From Silvimonas amylolytica (GTDB lineage: Bacteria; Pseudomonadota; Gammaproteobacteria; Burkholderiales; Chitinibacteraceae): a stretch of DNA of 64,000 bases. Position 1 is the stretch's first letter. Each line of letters starts with the position of its first letter. The notes under the pieces were generated by a model that did no database searches, was not told where the DNA came from, and saw only the letters and a list, made by a program, of their open reading frames with translations. The stretch covers positions 825,939-889,938 of the forward strand of contig NZ_BMLY01000001.1 of NCBI RefSeq assembly GCF_014645555.1, given 5' to 3'. A program made the translations under genes and the position numbers. Shown here one piece after another: positions 39,789 to 49,180 of this stretch.

Positions 39789-39817
39789 AAAAAAAGCCGG
39801 GCTAGCCCGGCTTTTTT
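39789..39817. terminator. Bidirectional intrinsic terminator
   Basis: AGCCGGGC and GCCCGGCT arms with a TA loop, flanked by A and T runs. It serves the convergent leuA and ribA and overlaps the ribA stop codon by two bases. Confidence 0.92.
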
Positions 39818-40484
39818 ATTGGTCACACTTGCGGTAACACAGGTGCGTATCTTCCGAGAGCATGTGCCCCATCCTTACCCGTTTGGTTTCCAGGTAATGA
39901 ATGTTCTCTTTATTGGGTACAACCTGGTGAATCACGCGTTCCACGACCGGCACACCGGATGCCTCCAGCGCGGCCAGCTTCTTGGGGTTGTTGCTCATCA
40001 GCCGGACAGACTTGATGCCTAGATCAAGCAGGATTTCCGCCGCAGCATCATAGCTGCGCGCATCCACCGGCAAACCTTGTGCCGTATTGGCATCGACAGT
40101 ATCCATGCCCTGGTCTTGCAAGGCATAGGCCTGGATTTTGTGCGCCAGGCCAATGCCCCGCCCTTCCTGGCCACGCAGATACAACAACACGCCAGACCCG
40201 ACCTTGCTGATGCGTTCCAGCGCCATTTCCAGTTGCTCGCCACAATCACAACGCAAGGAACCAAACACATCACCAGTCAGGCATTCAGAGTGCAAACGAA
40301 CCAGCACCGCTTCACGGTTGGCAACATCCCCCGCGACCAGCGCGACGTGTTCTACACCATCAAGGTGAGAACGATAGACGTGCGCCGTATACTCGCCATG
40401 TTTGGTGGGCAAACGGGAACGGGCGACAAAGTTCGCCAGTTTCAGGGCACTTTCAAGAGGTTCGCTGACCTGGATATCAGACAT
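39816..40484 (-). CDS. ribA: GTP cyclohydrolase II
   Basis: Opens GTP to 2,5-diamino-6-ribosylamino-pyrimidinone phosphate, the entry of riboflavin synthesis. The zinc ligands are Cys68 in HSECLTGD plus Cys79 and Cys81 in RCDCG. The catalytic segment LRGQEGRGIGL and NNPKK are intact. From the ATG at 40484 the length is 222 residues, about 20 longer than E. coli RibA. In-frame ATG 40493 and GTG 40523 are alternatives and none has a good ribosome site. It is a stand-alone enzyme, not the RibBA fusion. No FMN riboswitch is seen upstream. Confidence 0.93.
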   Translation of the reverse strand: MSDIQVSEPLESALKLANFVARSRLPTKHGEYTAHVYRSHLDGVEHVALVAGDVANREAVLVRLHSECLTGDVFGSLRCDCGEQLEMALERISKVGSGVLLYLRGQEGRGIGLAHKIQAYALQDQGMDTVDANTAQGLPVDARSYDAAAEILLDLGIKSVRLMSNNPKKLAALEASGVPVVERVIHQVVPNKENIHYLETKRVRMGHMLSEDTHLCYRKCDQ

Positions 40485-40606
40485 GAGGGGCATTCCACAA
40501 GCAGAGTCGGTATTAGAAATCACATATCATGATGGTGCCATCATCGTGATATTCAATACCACGCCAGCATACAGTTACGGCGTGCGCCGTTTTTCAAGGA
40601 GTCTGA

Positions 40607-40924
40607 ATGGATTTACCCGCGCTGCAACAGCAACTCAGAGACTTCGTCGCCGCCCGTGACTGGGCGCGTTACCACACGCCTAAAAACCTGGTAATGGCCA
40701 TGTCGGTCGAGATGGCCGAATTGGTCGAACACTTTCAGTGGCTGACGCCGGAAGAGTCTCAAGCGCTGGCACACGATGAGATCAAGCGCGATCTGGTCGA
40801 GCAGGAAATGGCCGATGTCATGCTGTACATGCTGCAGTTGGCGGATGTCATGAATGTGGATATTGAAGACGCCATGCTGCGCAAGATGAAGCTTAATGCC
40901 ATCAAGCACCCACCCAGGGGCTAG
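40607..40924 (+). CDS. MazG-like nucleotide pyrophosphohydrolase (RS21-C6/dCTPase type)
   Basis: 105-residue all-alpha NTP pyrophosphatase. The metal-binding helices show E-x-x-E in SVEMAELVEHFQW (about residues 34-46) and E-x-x-D in EQEMADVMLYMLQLAD (about 66-81), the MazG pattern. FVAARDWARYHTPKNL is the substrate-binding N-terminal phrase of the dCTPase/RS21-C6 group. It probably clears modified or excess dNTPs. It is divergent from ribA, with 122 bp between, and followed by a terminator. Confidence 0.88.
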   Translation: MDLPALQQQLRDFVAARDWARYHTPKNLVMAMSVEMAELVEHFQWLTPEESQALAHDEIKRDLVEQEMADVMLYMLQLADVMNVDIEDAMLRKMKLNAIKHPPRG

Positions 40925-40936
40925 CTCGCCAACACC

Positions 40937-40970
40937 AATAAAAAAGCCGGGAACACCCGGCTTTTTTATT
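40937..40970. terminator. Bidirectional intrinsic terminator
   Basis: Perfect arms of 15 bp (AATAAAAAAGCCGGG and its complement) with an AACA loop, between the convergent pyrophosphohydrolase and mscL genes. Confidence 0.93.
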
Positions 40971-41005
40971 AGTTAATACGCTGAGCCACTTACTCATTTA
41001 CTCAG

Positions 41006-41443
41006 TTACTGTTTTTGCTGTTGCAACAGGTCACGAATTTCGCGCAGCAGTTGAACATCTTCCGGCGTCGCAGCCGGTGCAGCCGGCGCGGCTTCTTCTG
41101 CGCGCTTCATGCTGTTCAAGCCTTTTACCAGCAAAAACACGGCAAACGCCACGATGACAAAGCTGATGGCAATGTTAATGAAATTGCCATAGTTCAACGT
41201 GACCGCACCTGCTTTTTGCGCGGCTTCCAGCGTGGCATACGGGCCAGGCGTTTTGTCACTTTCTTTCAGCAGCACATAGAGATTGCTGAAATCCACTTTG
41301 CCCAGAATCAGGCCAATCGGCGGCATGATGATGTCTTTGACCAGCGAATCCACAATCTTGCCGAACGCCGCACCAATGATCACACCGACAGCCAGATCGA
41401 CCACGTTGCCGCGCATGGCAAATTCTTTGAATTCCTTGAACAT
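41006..41443 (-). CDS. mscL: Large-conductance mechanosensitive channel
   Basis: Pentameric osmotic safety valve in the inner membrane; 145 residues. N-terminal [20 protein letters not shown], the TM1 pore segment [24 protein letters not shown] (given in two overlapping parts in the family), and TM2 [18 protein letters not shown] are textbook MscL. An Ala/Pro-rich linker leads to the C-terminal helix [12 protein letters not shown]. It is slightly longer than E. coli MscL (136) through that linker. It is monocistronic. Confidence 0.96.
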   Translation of the reverse strand: MFKEFKEFAMRGNVVDLAVGVIIGAAFGKIVDSLVKDIIMPPIGLILGKVDFSNLYVLLKESDKTPGPYATLEAAQKAGAVTLNYGNFINIAISFVIVAFAVFLLVKGLNSMKRAEEAAPAAPAATPEDVQLLREIRDLLQQQKQ

Positions 41444-41526
41444 GACCGCTTACCCCTGGATGAACCCGAAATGAACATGGCATAAAGCGTGCCGGGAAGG
41501 CTGCACGCTGTCAACGCTGCCTGTCC

Positions 41527-42585
41527 TTACCTGCCGCGCTTGCCACCACTTTTCTGGCGCGCCAGAAAACAGGTGATCTCTTCGCGGTCGTGATACAGGT
41601 GCTTGGCGGTCAGTGTGTAGCGGATGTCTGCCGAGTGCATGATTTCATCAATCAGCCCAAAACAGCGCTCCACCTCTGACCAACGCTTTTTCATCGGCAA
41701 CTTGAGATTGAACACGGCCAGCCGTGCCTGACCATGGGCCATCCATTGCGCAATCAGCTGCGCCACGCGGGCGGGTTGTTCGATCATGTCGCACACCAGC
41801 CAGTCCACCGGGTTTTGCGGCCTGAATTTGAAGCCATCCGTGCGCATATGTTTGACGTTGGGGTGAATGGCCATGTCGCCTTTCATAGGGCCGTTATCAA
41901 TGGCGTAAACCTTGATCCCGCGTGTCGCCAGCTGGTAAGTCCAGCCGCCTGGTGCCGCCCCCAGATCAACCCCGGTCATGCCTGGCTTGAGCAGCGATTC
42001 TGCATCCGGTACCAGTGTCATGAAGGCTTCGGCCAGCTTGAGCGTAGAGCGGCTGGGCGCTTCGGCCGGCATGCGCACGCGCGGAATACCCATGGGCCAG
42101 TCACTGGCAGCCAGTTTAGGGTCTACCGAACTGACGATGACACGGTTCATGGATGGGAAAAACAGATGCAGCCGATAGCGCGCACTCTCGTCAATCAAGC
42201 CCTGCTCTTGCAGCGCCTTGCGGGCAATATCGCCAAAGCGGCGACAAAAGCCAGACAAAGGCTTGCCTTCGTCCGAGTCCGGATGCTCCAGCCAGACGTC
42301 ATTGAATGACTGCGTCTTGCCTGCCTTGAGCGCATCAATGATGGGCGTCAGCCGATCTTTGTCACCCAGTTTGACGTCTGCCAGGACATACAGCATCTGC
42401 CGGGCAAAGATCAGTTCTTTGGCCGTAGGCGGGTTGGGATCAGCCTCACCGCCCTTGCCGGGCTTGAACAGGGCAAAGCCAGGCGCGGTTTCCCAACCCC
42501 CGGTCTGGCCGGAGCGGGCTTCCCACTCCTGACGGCAGTCGTTTTCAAAACCGGCCCGGCAATAAAACAGCAGTGCGTGACGCAT
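41527..42585 (-). CDS. rlmM: 23S rRNA 2'-O-methyltransferase RlmM (C2498)
   Basis: SAM-dependent methyltransferase acting on 23S rRNA C2498; 352 residues. A THUMP-like N-domain begins MRHALLFYCRAGFEND. The Rossmann methyltransferase domain has the SAM site DLGAAPGGWTYQL and the K-D-K-E tetrad regions (SRSTLKLAEA, VCDMIEQPA, NLKLPMKK, HDREEIT). AGG 7 nt upstream selects the ATG at 42585 over 42609. It ends 83 bp before mscL on the same strand. Confidence 0.94.
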   Translation of the reverse strand: MRHALLFYCRAGFENDCRQEWEARSGQTGGWETAPGFALFKPGKGGEADPNPPTAKELIFARQMLYVLADVKLGDKDRLTPIIDALKAGKTQSFNDVWLEHPDSDEGKPLSGFCRRFGDIARKALQEQGLIDESARYRLHLFFPSMNRVIVSSVDPKLAASDWPMGIPRVRMPAEAPSRSTLKLAEAFMTLVPDAESLLKPGMTGVDLGAAPGGWTYQLATRGIKVYAIDNGPMKGDMAIHPNVKHMRTDGFKFRPQNPVDWLVCDMIEQPARVAQLIAQWMAHGQARLAVFNLKLPMKKRWSEVERCFGLIDEIMHSADIRYTLTAKHLYHDREEITCFLARQKSGGKRGR

Positions 42586-42659
42586 AGTAACCTGATGCAA
42601 ATCAATCAAAGGCGAAGGATACCTGACTTGCCCTGGTTACCGAAAACAACAACACCAGA

Positions 42660-43385
42660 TCAGGCGGCCACTTGCGCCGGCATGGCCACTGTCTTGTTGG
42701 TACGCAAGCGCAGGAAATACACGCAATAAAACGCATCCAGAACGGTCGCACCTGCGCACAGCACCAGCAGGAACACATCTTTGGGGTAATGCAAAACCAT
42801 GAATACGGAAACCAGCAAGGTCCCCAGACTACGCAGCCAGGTAATGGTCCATGCATAGCCAACAGTAGATGGCTGTTGCACCAGCAAGATCAGGCACAAC
42901 ACGCTGATGATGAACTGGCAGACATAGGCCGAGCGCGCGCCGATAGGCGAATCAATGCCAGACAATGACATCCCCCAGTACACGGCAACAAAGAACACCA
43001 CCGTCGCGCAGACAATGGCGTTGTAGTGACGTTTGAAGAAGTCCGTGGTGAATTGCTCTCGCCCCAGTTTAAGTACCTGATGAAAGATGAACAGGTCAAA
43101 CAACAGCCAGGCGCGGTAAGTCCATACCAGGAACACACCCATATCGGTATGCAAGGGCACGCCCCAGACAAACTCCCATGCCAGATTGCTGGCGGCGGCC
43201 AGTACGGCCATTTCTACCACGCGATTGCGATGGGCCTGCAGCAAGACAAATGCATAAGCAACCACCCACAACAGACAACCCGTGGCAAAGAATGCCAACT
43301 GCGGCATGGTGTAGATACTACCGTCGATACTGACAGTGTTGAACAAGGCGGTGGGGTCATTGGCACCGCTGGCTACGGCAATCAT
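42660..43385 (-). CDS. Membrane protein resembling transmembrane terpene cyclases (PaxB/Pyr4-like)
   Basis: 241 residues with about seven hydrophobic helices. Two acidic landmarks match my recollection of the fungal Pyr4/PaxB-type meroterpenoid cyclases: Glu71 in the helix-2 motif SNLAWEFVWG, and Asp217 in the last helix, VLDAFYCVYF (Pyr4 Glu63 and Asp218). The size of about 240 residues also fits. A single GGGAGCG 7 nt upstream sets the ATG at 43385. It lies 106 bp downstream of an Lcp/MpaB-type oxygenase gene on the same strand, which strengthens a terpenoid theme. No prenyltransferase is nearby. The enzymatic call is an inference; it could be an unrelated 7-TM protein. Confidence 0.55.
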   Translation of the reverse strand: MIAVASGANDPTALFNTVSIDGSIYTMPQLAFFATGCLLWVVAYAFVLLQAHRNRVVEMAVLAAASNLAWEFVWGVPLHTDMGVFLVWTYRAWLLFDLFIFHQVLKLGREQFTTDFFKRHYNAIVCATVVFFVAVYWGMSLSGIDSPIGARSAYVCQFIISVLCLILLVQQPSTVGYAWTITWLRSLGTLLVSVFMVLHYPKDVFLLVLCAGATVLDAFYCVYFLRLRTNKTVAMPAQVAA

Positions 43386-43491
43386 GAAACGCTCCCTGTT
43401 ATTCGGGTTTTGCTGGTTTTGTTAGCGCCTTCGGCGCGGTGTGGCGATGCGGTTGTTTACATCGATCCTGGCTTTCTTCAGCCCTGACCCG

Positions 43492-44664
43492 TCAGGGCTG
43501 AATGTTGATCTGCACATGTGGCTCGCCCGCGGGCGCCGGCCGGGTCACTGGATGCAACGGGGTGTCCGGGATGCGGAACGGTGCACCCGGGTCTGCGCTG
43601 GCCCAGTGTTTCTGCAAGGCTTCCATCAAGACCTCGCTGTACATCTCTACAAAGCTTTGCGCGGTGTGAGAACTGTCGGCCAATTTACGCTTGATCCGGA
43701 ACACCCAACGCATCAAGTCAATGGCCCAGCTCCACCAGTGCGACTGTTGCAACCCCAGATAACCGGCGGCACGGCGACCGAGCAACACAGCCATCAGATC
43801 AGGAACAAGCCCGCGGGCAATGTCTGGCAATTGGGATTGCAAAAACTGGACGTGCGCTTGCGCCAGTTTGGCACCCGCCGGCGACGGGCCGAAGTTTCGG
43901 CGATCAAGCGCAGTCCAGAATTCGCGAGCGCTCGGGACATCATCGGGCATCGCATCCGGAATAATCCCCAGCACATGGCCAATGGTTTTCCACAGATATA
44001 ACTGGTCTTCTTCATCCGCCTTGCTGACCTCAACGCCCAGTGTGCGCAGGCCTTCTACGGCAATCGTCGAGAACGCCAGCATGGTGCCGGCCAGTTCTTC
44101 CTGATTGATCGGCATGCCCCATTGCTCTGGCCATGCCGCTTGCGGCCAGCCCCGTGCGGCCAGGGCAAAATGGCGGATTGCAGCGTGCATCAACCGCACT
44201 TTGCGGATGGTCAGCAGCCCCTTACCGCCTGCATCCAGACCACCTGGTTCGGCACTATTCAGAATAAACCGAAGGGTTTCGGAGGCGCGACGCTCAAAAC
44301 GATTGGTCAACTGGCCGGTTGCGGCCAGTACCTGCGCCCCACCCTGTTTGCCGGCGTACAACACCGGCAGCGAGCGGCACATCAGGCTGACGCCAAACTG
44401 CAATCCGAATCGGGTAAAAAATGCCTGCGCCCGATGAATGCGCGCCATGTCTACGTCTGGCGGCAAACTGGCTGTGGCATTGAGGTAAGCCAGCAGCGGT
44501 GCCGGCGTGTCTGCGGGCCAGGTTTGATCGGTATCAAGACGCGCCAGCACGTCATTGGCGGTCGTGATATCGCCATGGGCGATCAAATGCCGGATGCAAT
44601 CGTCCGCAAGTGGATCAGCGGTACGCTTGAATTCATCCAGCAGAGCGTTGCTCCAGACTTGCAT
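43492..44664 (-). CDS. Lcp/MpaB-type (DUF2236) haem oxygenase-like protein
   Basis: 390-residue all-alpha protein of the DUF2236 superfamily, which includes latex-clearing protein (cleaves polyisoprene) and fungal MpaB (cleaves a farnesyl side chain). The core motif IRKVRLMHAAIRH holds Arg157, His160 and Arg164, the R-x2-H-x3-R spacing that surrounds the haem ligand in Lcp. INQEELAGTMLAFS and LYLWKTIGHVLGI are further family stretches. There is no signal peptide, so it is cytosolic or membrane-associated, unlike secreted Lcp. AGGAA 6 nt upstream supports the ATG. It is followed by the terpene-cyclase-like gene and divergent from the kinase gene. Confidence 0.78.
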   Translation of the reverse strand: MQVWSNALLDEFKRTADPLADDCIRHLIAHGDITTANDVLARLDTDQTWPADTPAPLLAYLNATASLPPDVDMARIHRAQAFFTRFGLQFGVSLMCRSLPVLYAGKQGGAQVLAATGQLTNRFERRASETLRFILNSAEPGGLDAGGKGLLTIRKVRLMHAAIRHFALAARGWPQAAWPEQWGMPINQEELAGTMLAFSTIAVEGLRTLGVEVSKADEEDQLYLWKTIGHVLGIIPDAMPDDVPSAREFWTALDRRNFGPSPAGAKLAQAHVQFLQSQLPDIARGLVPDLMAVLLGRRAAGYLGLQQSHWWSWAIDLMRWVFRIKRKLADSSHTAQSFVEMYSEVLMEALQKHWASADPGAPFRIPDTPLHPVTRPAPAGEPHVQINIQP

Positions 44665-44950
44665 GACGTTCCTGACAGGTTTTTAAAGCGCCAGATCATA
44701 GTTCCACCGCAGAAAAATAACAGCAGCGACATGTATAAGACGTGTATCCCTGGCGACAAAAGAGACAAAAACCGGTGGTTTTGCATCATTTTCAGGATGA
44801 ACGCGCGCACGCGGGCGACAAAAGCGCCGTTTGGCGTGATACTGCGCGACGAACAGTTGAAAATGCCAAAGGCATATTCAGACAACAGCTTACAAACATC
44901 TACGCAGACACCGTTACCCTGAGCCGGACCACCGGGACACCCACACCAAC

Positions 44951-47758
44951 ATGAGCACAAGGCAAGCACGCGGCACAGGCAAAGGCCGCATCGCCGCGTA
45001 TCTGCTATTGCAGATGCTTTGCCTGCTCGTCTTCGGTCTGGGGATGATGCCGGCCCGTGCGGTGAGTGTTGATGCCAATACCGCCGGCGTAGAACTGGAT
45101 AGCGAGCTGAAAATCTGGCAAGACCCTACGCGGGTCGCTACGGTCGAAGAAGCTGACAAAGCTGCCAGTACCGGAAAATTCCATTCTCCCCATGGCCTGA
45201 TGCGTTCACGCGGTTACAGCCGCGACGCCTGGTGGTTCCGTTTTGTCATTCATAACGACTCCCCCGATGCCATTAATGGCCTGATCGAATACACCGATGG
45301 CCTCGTGGGTAGCGTGACGCTGTACAGCCGCCCTGAGGGCAGCAACGGGCCATGGCAACAGCAAGATTTTCTCAGTAGCCAGGGCGAAGAAAATCGCCCG
45401 CTTTCCACGATCCGTCCGGTGTTTCGCGAGCCCTTGGGCGGTCTGGAAAGCAAAGAAGTGATGATGCAGGTGGTGTTCAACGGTCATAACGACATCGCTG
45501 GCCCGATCTATTCCGATCTGCGCATCTGGGGCGAACAACCGTTTTTCCGCGCCAACAACCATGAGATGTTTTTGTTGGGCGGCATGATCGGCATCATGTT
45601 GCTGGTGGCGTTTGGCGCAATCACCGGCTTTGCCGCAACGCGTGACAAGGCGTTTTTGTATTACGGCCTGAACCTTGTGATGCTGACGATCTCGTTCCAC
45701 AGTGCCACCGGGGTCTGGCCCTTGTTGCTGTGGCATGGCCATTTCAGCTTCAAACTGCTGTTTTTCTGCAGTGGCATCTACTTTATTTGCGCAGCCCAGT
45801 TTGTTCGTCATTACCTGCAAGTCTCACGCTTTTCACCATGGCTCGATCGCGCTTTGCTGTGCATTGTGGCAATCGGTGCGGTCAGCAGCGTGGCGGCTTT
45901 GCTTGATAAAGAACAATTTGCGCTGGAAGCCCTCAATATCGGCGGGATCGGGTTCCTGATCTACATTGCCGCCAGCGTTGCGGCCATTCGCAACCGCGTG
46001 CCGGGTGCCAAGCTTTTCCTGGCGGCATGGGCCACGTATTCAGTCTCGCTCACCGTCACCTGGGGTCTGCGTGACTACGGTTTGATTGAGCACGACACGT
46101 TCAGCTACCGCTTTATCTTTGTTGGCATCGTCATTGAAATCATGCTGTTCAGCGTGGCGATGGCGCTGCGCGTGCGCGAATTGCGCCGCCGCAAGGAAGC
46201 AGCCGAATCTGCCTACCGCTTGCATCTGATTGCCGAAGCAGAACGGCTGGAGTCTTTGGTCGCCCAGCGAACCGCTGAACTGGAAACCGCGCGCAGCCAG
46301 GCGGAAACGGCCAACCATGCCAAAACAACGTTCCTGGCCCACGTCAGCCACGAAATCCGCACGCCGCTGACCGCCATCCTGGGCTACGTAGAGCGTTTGT
46401 CCGATGAGCGCGACCTGCGGCCGCACCAGTCGCAATGGCTCTCTCATATTGGTGATAGCGGCGAGTATTTGCTGAGTTTGATCGGGAACGTGCTCGACGT
46501 GAGCAAGCTCGAAGCCGGACACATCAAACTGTATGAAACACCCATGTCGATCCCGGCACTGGTGCGTCAGTTACAGGGTTTGTTCCATGAACAGGCCGCG
46601 CGCAAAGGCATCGCATTCGAGATTATCGCGCCAGACCAGGGCTGGTTCAGGCTGGATGCCGGCAAATGGCGGCAGATTCTGGTCAACCTGATCGGCAACG
46701 CCATCAAGCTCACTGAAGAGGGCAAGGTCGCCATCCACCTGGCGCATGAAGCGCGCCCAGGCCAAGGCCACTGGCTGGTGGCCAAGGTCATTGATACCGG
46801 CCCAGGAATTTCTGCCAAAGATGTTGAAATGATCTTCACCCCGTTCGAGCAAGCCGCAGCGGGCCGGCGTGCAGGGGGTGCCGGGCTGGGTTTGTCGATC
46901 TGTCGCGACTTCACGCATTTGATGGGTGGGCACATTGACCTGGACAGCACGCCGGGCCAGGGATCTACGTTTACAGTCAACGTGCCCGTGACGCCCGCCC
47001 AACCGGTGCATGAATCCAGCCATCACGACTGGCAAGGCGTACTGAGCGGCCGCACCGTGCTGATTGCAGAAGACCAGCCGCTTAACCGGGACTTGTTGAG
47101 CGATATCCTGTTGCGGGCCGGCGCCAGCGTCTTGAGCGCCGAAGATGGCATTGATGCGATGGGAATCTGGCGTGCCAACGAGCGCATCGACATTATCCTG
47201 GCCGACTTCCACATGCCCTTCATGAACGGCGTGCGCCTGGCACAGACGCTGCGCAAACTGGGTTACAAGGGCACGTTCCTGCTGGTCAGCGCCGGGCACT
47301 CGCCGGATGCAGAACAACTGGCCGCCAACGGCGTCGATGGCTGGGTGACCAAGCCGTTCACGCGTGACCAACTGTTGCGTGCATTGATCGACAAAACGCC
47401 AGTCCCGGTGCAGTCCCAATTGCCAGCCACCCTGGAAGACGCCGCAGCAGCCATGGGCTATACGCTGGAAAAAGCCTTGCCGATTGCCCAGCGCGGACTG
47501 GATCGTATCAGTACCTTGCTGCAAAACCTGGCCAGCGAAGAAACCCTGAGCGCACGCAGCCGCCATGCGCACAGCGCCAAGGGCATTGCCGGGCAGATCG
47601 GCATGCTTAAACTGATGCGCGCGCTTGAGGCGCTGGAACAAACCCCGGAGGCCATGCAACTGGCCGTCGCCCAGCTCGAACTGGCTGCAGCTGGCGCGAT
47701 TGTGACGCGCCGTGCGCGGCAGCTTGCCGCTGAACCGCTCAACGACGAAACCGCCTGA
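44951..47758 (+). CDS. 7TMR-DISM hybrid sensor histidine kinase with receiver and HPt domains
   Basis: 935-residue sensor containing a complete phosphorelay. A signal/anchor (about 13-37) precedes a periplasmic DISMED2 beta-sandwich (about 45-195, with [12 protein letters not shown]), a 7TM module (about 205-407) and a coiled coil (410-458). HisKA carries His467 in VSHEIRTP. HATPase_c shows [17 protein letters not shown] and [10 protein letters not shown] receiver (702-815) has Asp752 and Lys801. A C-terminal HPt has His874 in AHSAKG. DISMED2 sensors are thought to read carbohydrate-like ligands. No partner response regulator is adjacent. No convincing Shine-Dalgarno lies near the ATG. Confidence 0.93.
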   Translation: MSTRQARGTGKGRIAAYLLLQMLCLLVFGLGMMPARAVSVDANTAGVELDSELKIWQDPTRVATVEEADKAASTGKFHSPHGLMRSRGYSRDAWWFRFVIHNDSPDAINGLIEYTDGLVGSVTLYSRPEGSNGPWQQQDFLSSQGEENRPLSTIRPVFREPLGGLESKEVMMQVVFNGHNDIAGPIYSDLRIWGEQPFFRANNHEMFLLGGMIGIMLLVAFGAITGFAATRDKAFLYYGLNLVMLTISFHSATGVWPLLLWHGHFSFKLLFFCSGIYFICAAQFVRHYLQVSRFSPWLDRALLCIVAIGAVSSVAALLDKEQFALEALNIGGIGFLIYIAASVAAIRNRVPGAKLFLAAWATYSVSLTVTWGLRDYGLIEHDTFSYRFIFVGIVIEIMLFSVAMALRVRELRRRKEAAESAYRLHLIAEAERLESLVAQRTAELETARSQAETANHAKTTFLAHVSHEIRTPLTAILGYVERLSDERDLRPHQSQWLSHIGDSGEYLLSLIGNVLDVSKLEAGHIKLYETPMSIPALVRQLQGLFHEQAARKGIAFEIIAPDQGWFRLDAGKWRQILVNLIGNAIKLTEEGKVAIHLAHEARPGQGHWLVAKVIDTGPGISAKDVEMIFTPFEQAAAGRRAGGAGLGLSICRDFTHLMGGHIDLDSTPGQGSTFTVNVPVTPAQPVHESSHHDWQGVLSGRTVLIAEDQPLNRDLLSDILLRAGASVLSAEDGIDAMGIWRANERIDIILADFHMPFMNGVRLAQTLRKLGYKGTFLLVSAGHSPDAEQLAANGVDGWVTKPFTRDQLLRALIDKTPVPVQSQLPATLEDAAAAMGYTLEKALPIAQRGLDRISTLLQNLASEETLSARSRHAHSAKGIAGQIGMLKLMRALEALEQTPEAMQLAVAQLELAAAGAIVTRRARQLAAEPLNDETA

Positions 47759-47924
47759 ACGCCACCTCTCCCCTTCGCGTGCAGGCCATGCGCGCAACAC
47801 CCTGCCTGTATCGAATTTTGTCTGCGGCAACTTGTTGTTATCCTGAGGCCCATCCGGGAAATAGCCTGTGTGCTGATCCGGCACGGGGCTGTAGTAAACG
47901 TTGAATCACAACGGTGGTGTTGCA

Positions 47925-48914
47925 ATGCGCGTTCATGGATGGTTGAGTCAGGGGCTGGTCTGGGGTTTCACGGCAGTCGTATCAGTATCCGCACTGCCTG
48001 CACAAGCGACACCTCTGGGTAGTTGCCTTGGGTTCAAACCCCAAGACAAAGTGGTGATCGTTGAAGCCACCGATGTGGGCATGCAACCTGATATTGATGC
48101 GGCCGCCTTTGAACTGATAGACAGTGGCGCCATCCAGACGCTGGCCTTGCTTCCCACGGGCAACAGTTTTGATAACGCAGCCCAAAAAGCGCGGACACGC
48201 AATATCAGTGTCGGCATCACGCTAGCGTTGACGAATGAAGGTCAAGACAAACTGCCATGGCGCGGTGTGTTGCCGCCAGCAAGCGTCCCGTCGCTGTACA
48301 ACAGCCAGGGCAATCTGTGGCGCACGCCAGCCGAGTTGTCTCAACACGCCACTGAAAACGATGTGCGCCTTGAATTGAATGCGCAGATTGCCAAAGCACG
48401 TGATGCCGGGCTCAACATCAGCCATCTGGAACCGCGAAGTGCATTCTGGCGCGCCAACCCGATGTTGACGCGGGTTTATCTCTCGCTAGCCCGACAAACC
48501 GGTTATGCCATGATCACGGCCTTGGGCGATATGCCACTGGATCGGCAGCAGGCGCTGAATCGCAATGGCCAGCGAGCCGGCATTATCACGCCGGATACAG
48601 CCAGTTCGCTCGTTTCCTCAGCCAACAGTAAAACTGCGGATCGCACTGAAAACTACGCCGCGCTGTTACGGCGCATGCCCGCGGGTGTAAACCTGTTGTT
48701 TATCCGCCCGGCCCTGGGCACACCCGCCGCCAAAGCAGAACTGCCCGACTTCCCCTTGCGCCAGGCTGATTACACGGCGTGGAGCGATAGCGACCTGCAA
48801 AAAACCGCACTGCGAGACCGAATCCGCTTTACTGGCTTCAGTTCGTTACAATCCCTGCAAGGAAAAGTAAATAACGATACAGATGAATGTCTGATGCAGG
48901 CATTTAACCAGTAG
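47925..48914 (+). CDS. Exported YdjC/ChbG-fold protein lacking the metal ligands
   Basis: 329 residues starting with a Sec signal (1-28, ending LPAQA). The mature part follows the ChbG/YdjC deacetylase plan: VVIVEATDVGMQPDIDAA, then AIQTLALLPTGNSFDNA, then ISVGITL, then SHLEPRSAFW. The catalytic ADD is ATD (48-50), the GxHL histidine is Thr99, the THLDSHxHVH histidines are absent, and the late CHP motif is IRP. It therefore looks like a non-catalytic periplasmic binding or structural relative. The frame is open from TTG 47901; the ATG at 47925, after GGTGG, gives a clean signal peptide. It lies 166 bp after the hybrid kinase gene. Confidence 0.7.
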   Translation: MRVHGWLSQGLVWGFTAVVSVSALPAQATPLGSCLGFKPQDKVVIVEATDVGMQPDIDAAAFELIDSGAIQTLALLPTGNSFDNAAQKARTRNISVGITLALTNEGQDKLPWRGVLPPASVPSLYNSQGNLWRTPAELSQHATENDVRLELNAQIAKARDAGLNISHLEPRSAFWRANPMLTRVYLSLARQTGYAMITALGDMPLDRQQALNRNGQRAGIITPDTASSLVSSANSKTADRTENYAALLRRMPAGVNLLFIRPALGTPAAKAELPDFPLRQADYTAWSDSDLQKTALRDRIRFTGFSSLQSLQGKVNNDTDECLMQAFNQ

Positions 48915-49057
48915 ATTTGTTACTGTCTTTTCCAGGGCCATGAGTGCCGGGGAACTGATTCATTACAATACGGGTATTTGGCAGGACAACTCTTTGCAAG
49001 AGAGCTTGCGCGATTCTCATCAAATGCTGATTTTCTGACCTATATATAAATGCAAAC

Positions 49058-49086
49058 GCATTCCGCCCGGCTCGGGGCAGGAATGC
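49058..49086 (+). promoter_or_regulatory. Strong hairpin upstream of the second RND operon
   Basis: Arms GCATTCC and GGAATGC extended by GCCC/GGGC, flanked on both sides by TATATAAAT elements (about 49043 and 49101). There is no T-run (TTTA only). It could terminate the preceding gene weakly or belong to the leader of the efflux operon. Confidence 0.4.
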
Positions 49087-49180
49087 TTTAACCGCGCTTT
49101 TATATAAATCAGCCTGACGAAGCTCCAGGGCCGCTTTAATCCAGGGCACCGCAAGCCACATCGTCAAAGAGGGGATATCC

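Noticed and set aside
40485-40606. Possible FMN riboswitch upstream of ribA
   Set aside because: The gap to the divergent gene is only about 120 bp and shows none of the conserved FMN-element blocks.
46571-47884. 437-codon minus-strand open frame opposite the hybrid kinase
   Set aside because: Antisense of the kinase catalytic, receiver and HPt domains, whose motifs are all intact on the plus strand.
48915-49180. Repeated TATATAAAT elements as a possible mobile-element end
   Set aside because: Only 9-bp A/T-rich matches, no target duplication and no transposase nearby; more likely promoter sequence.
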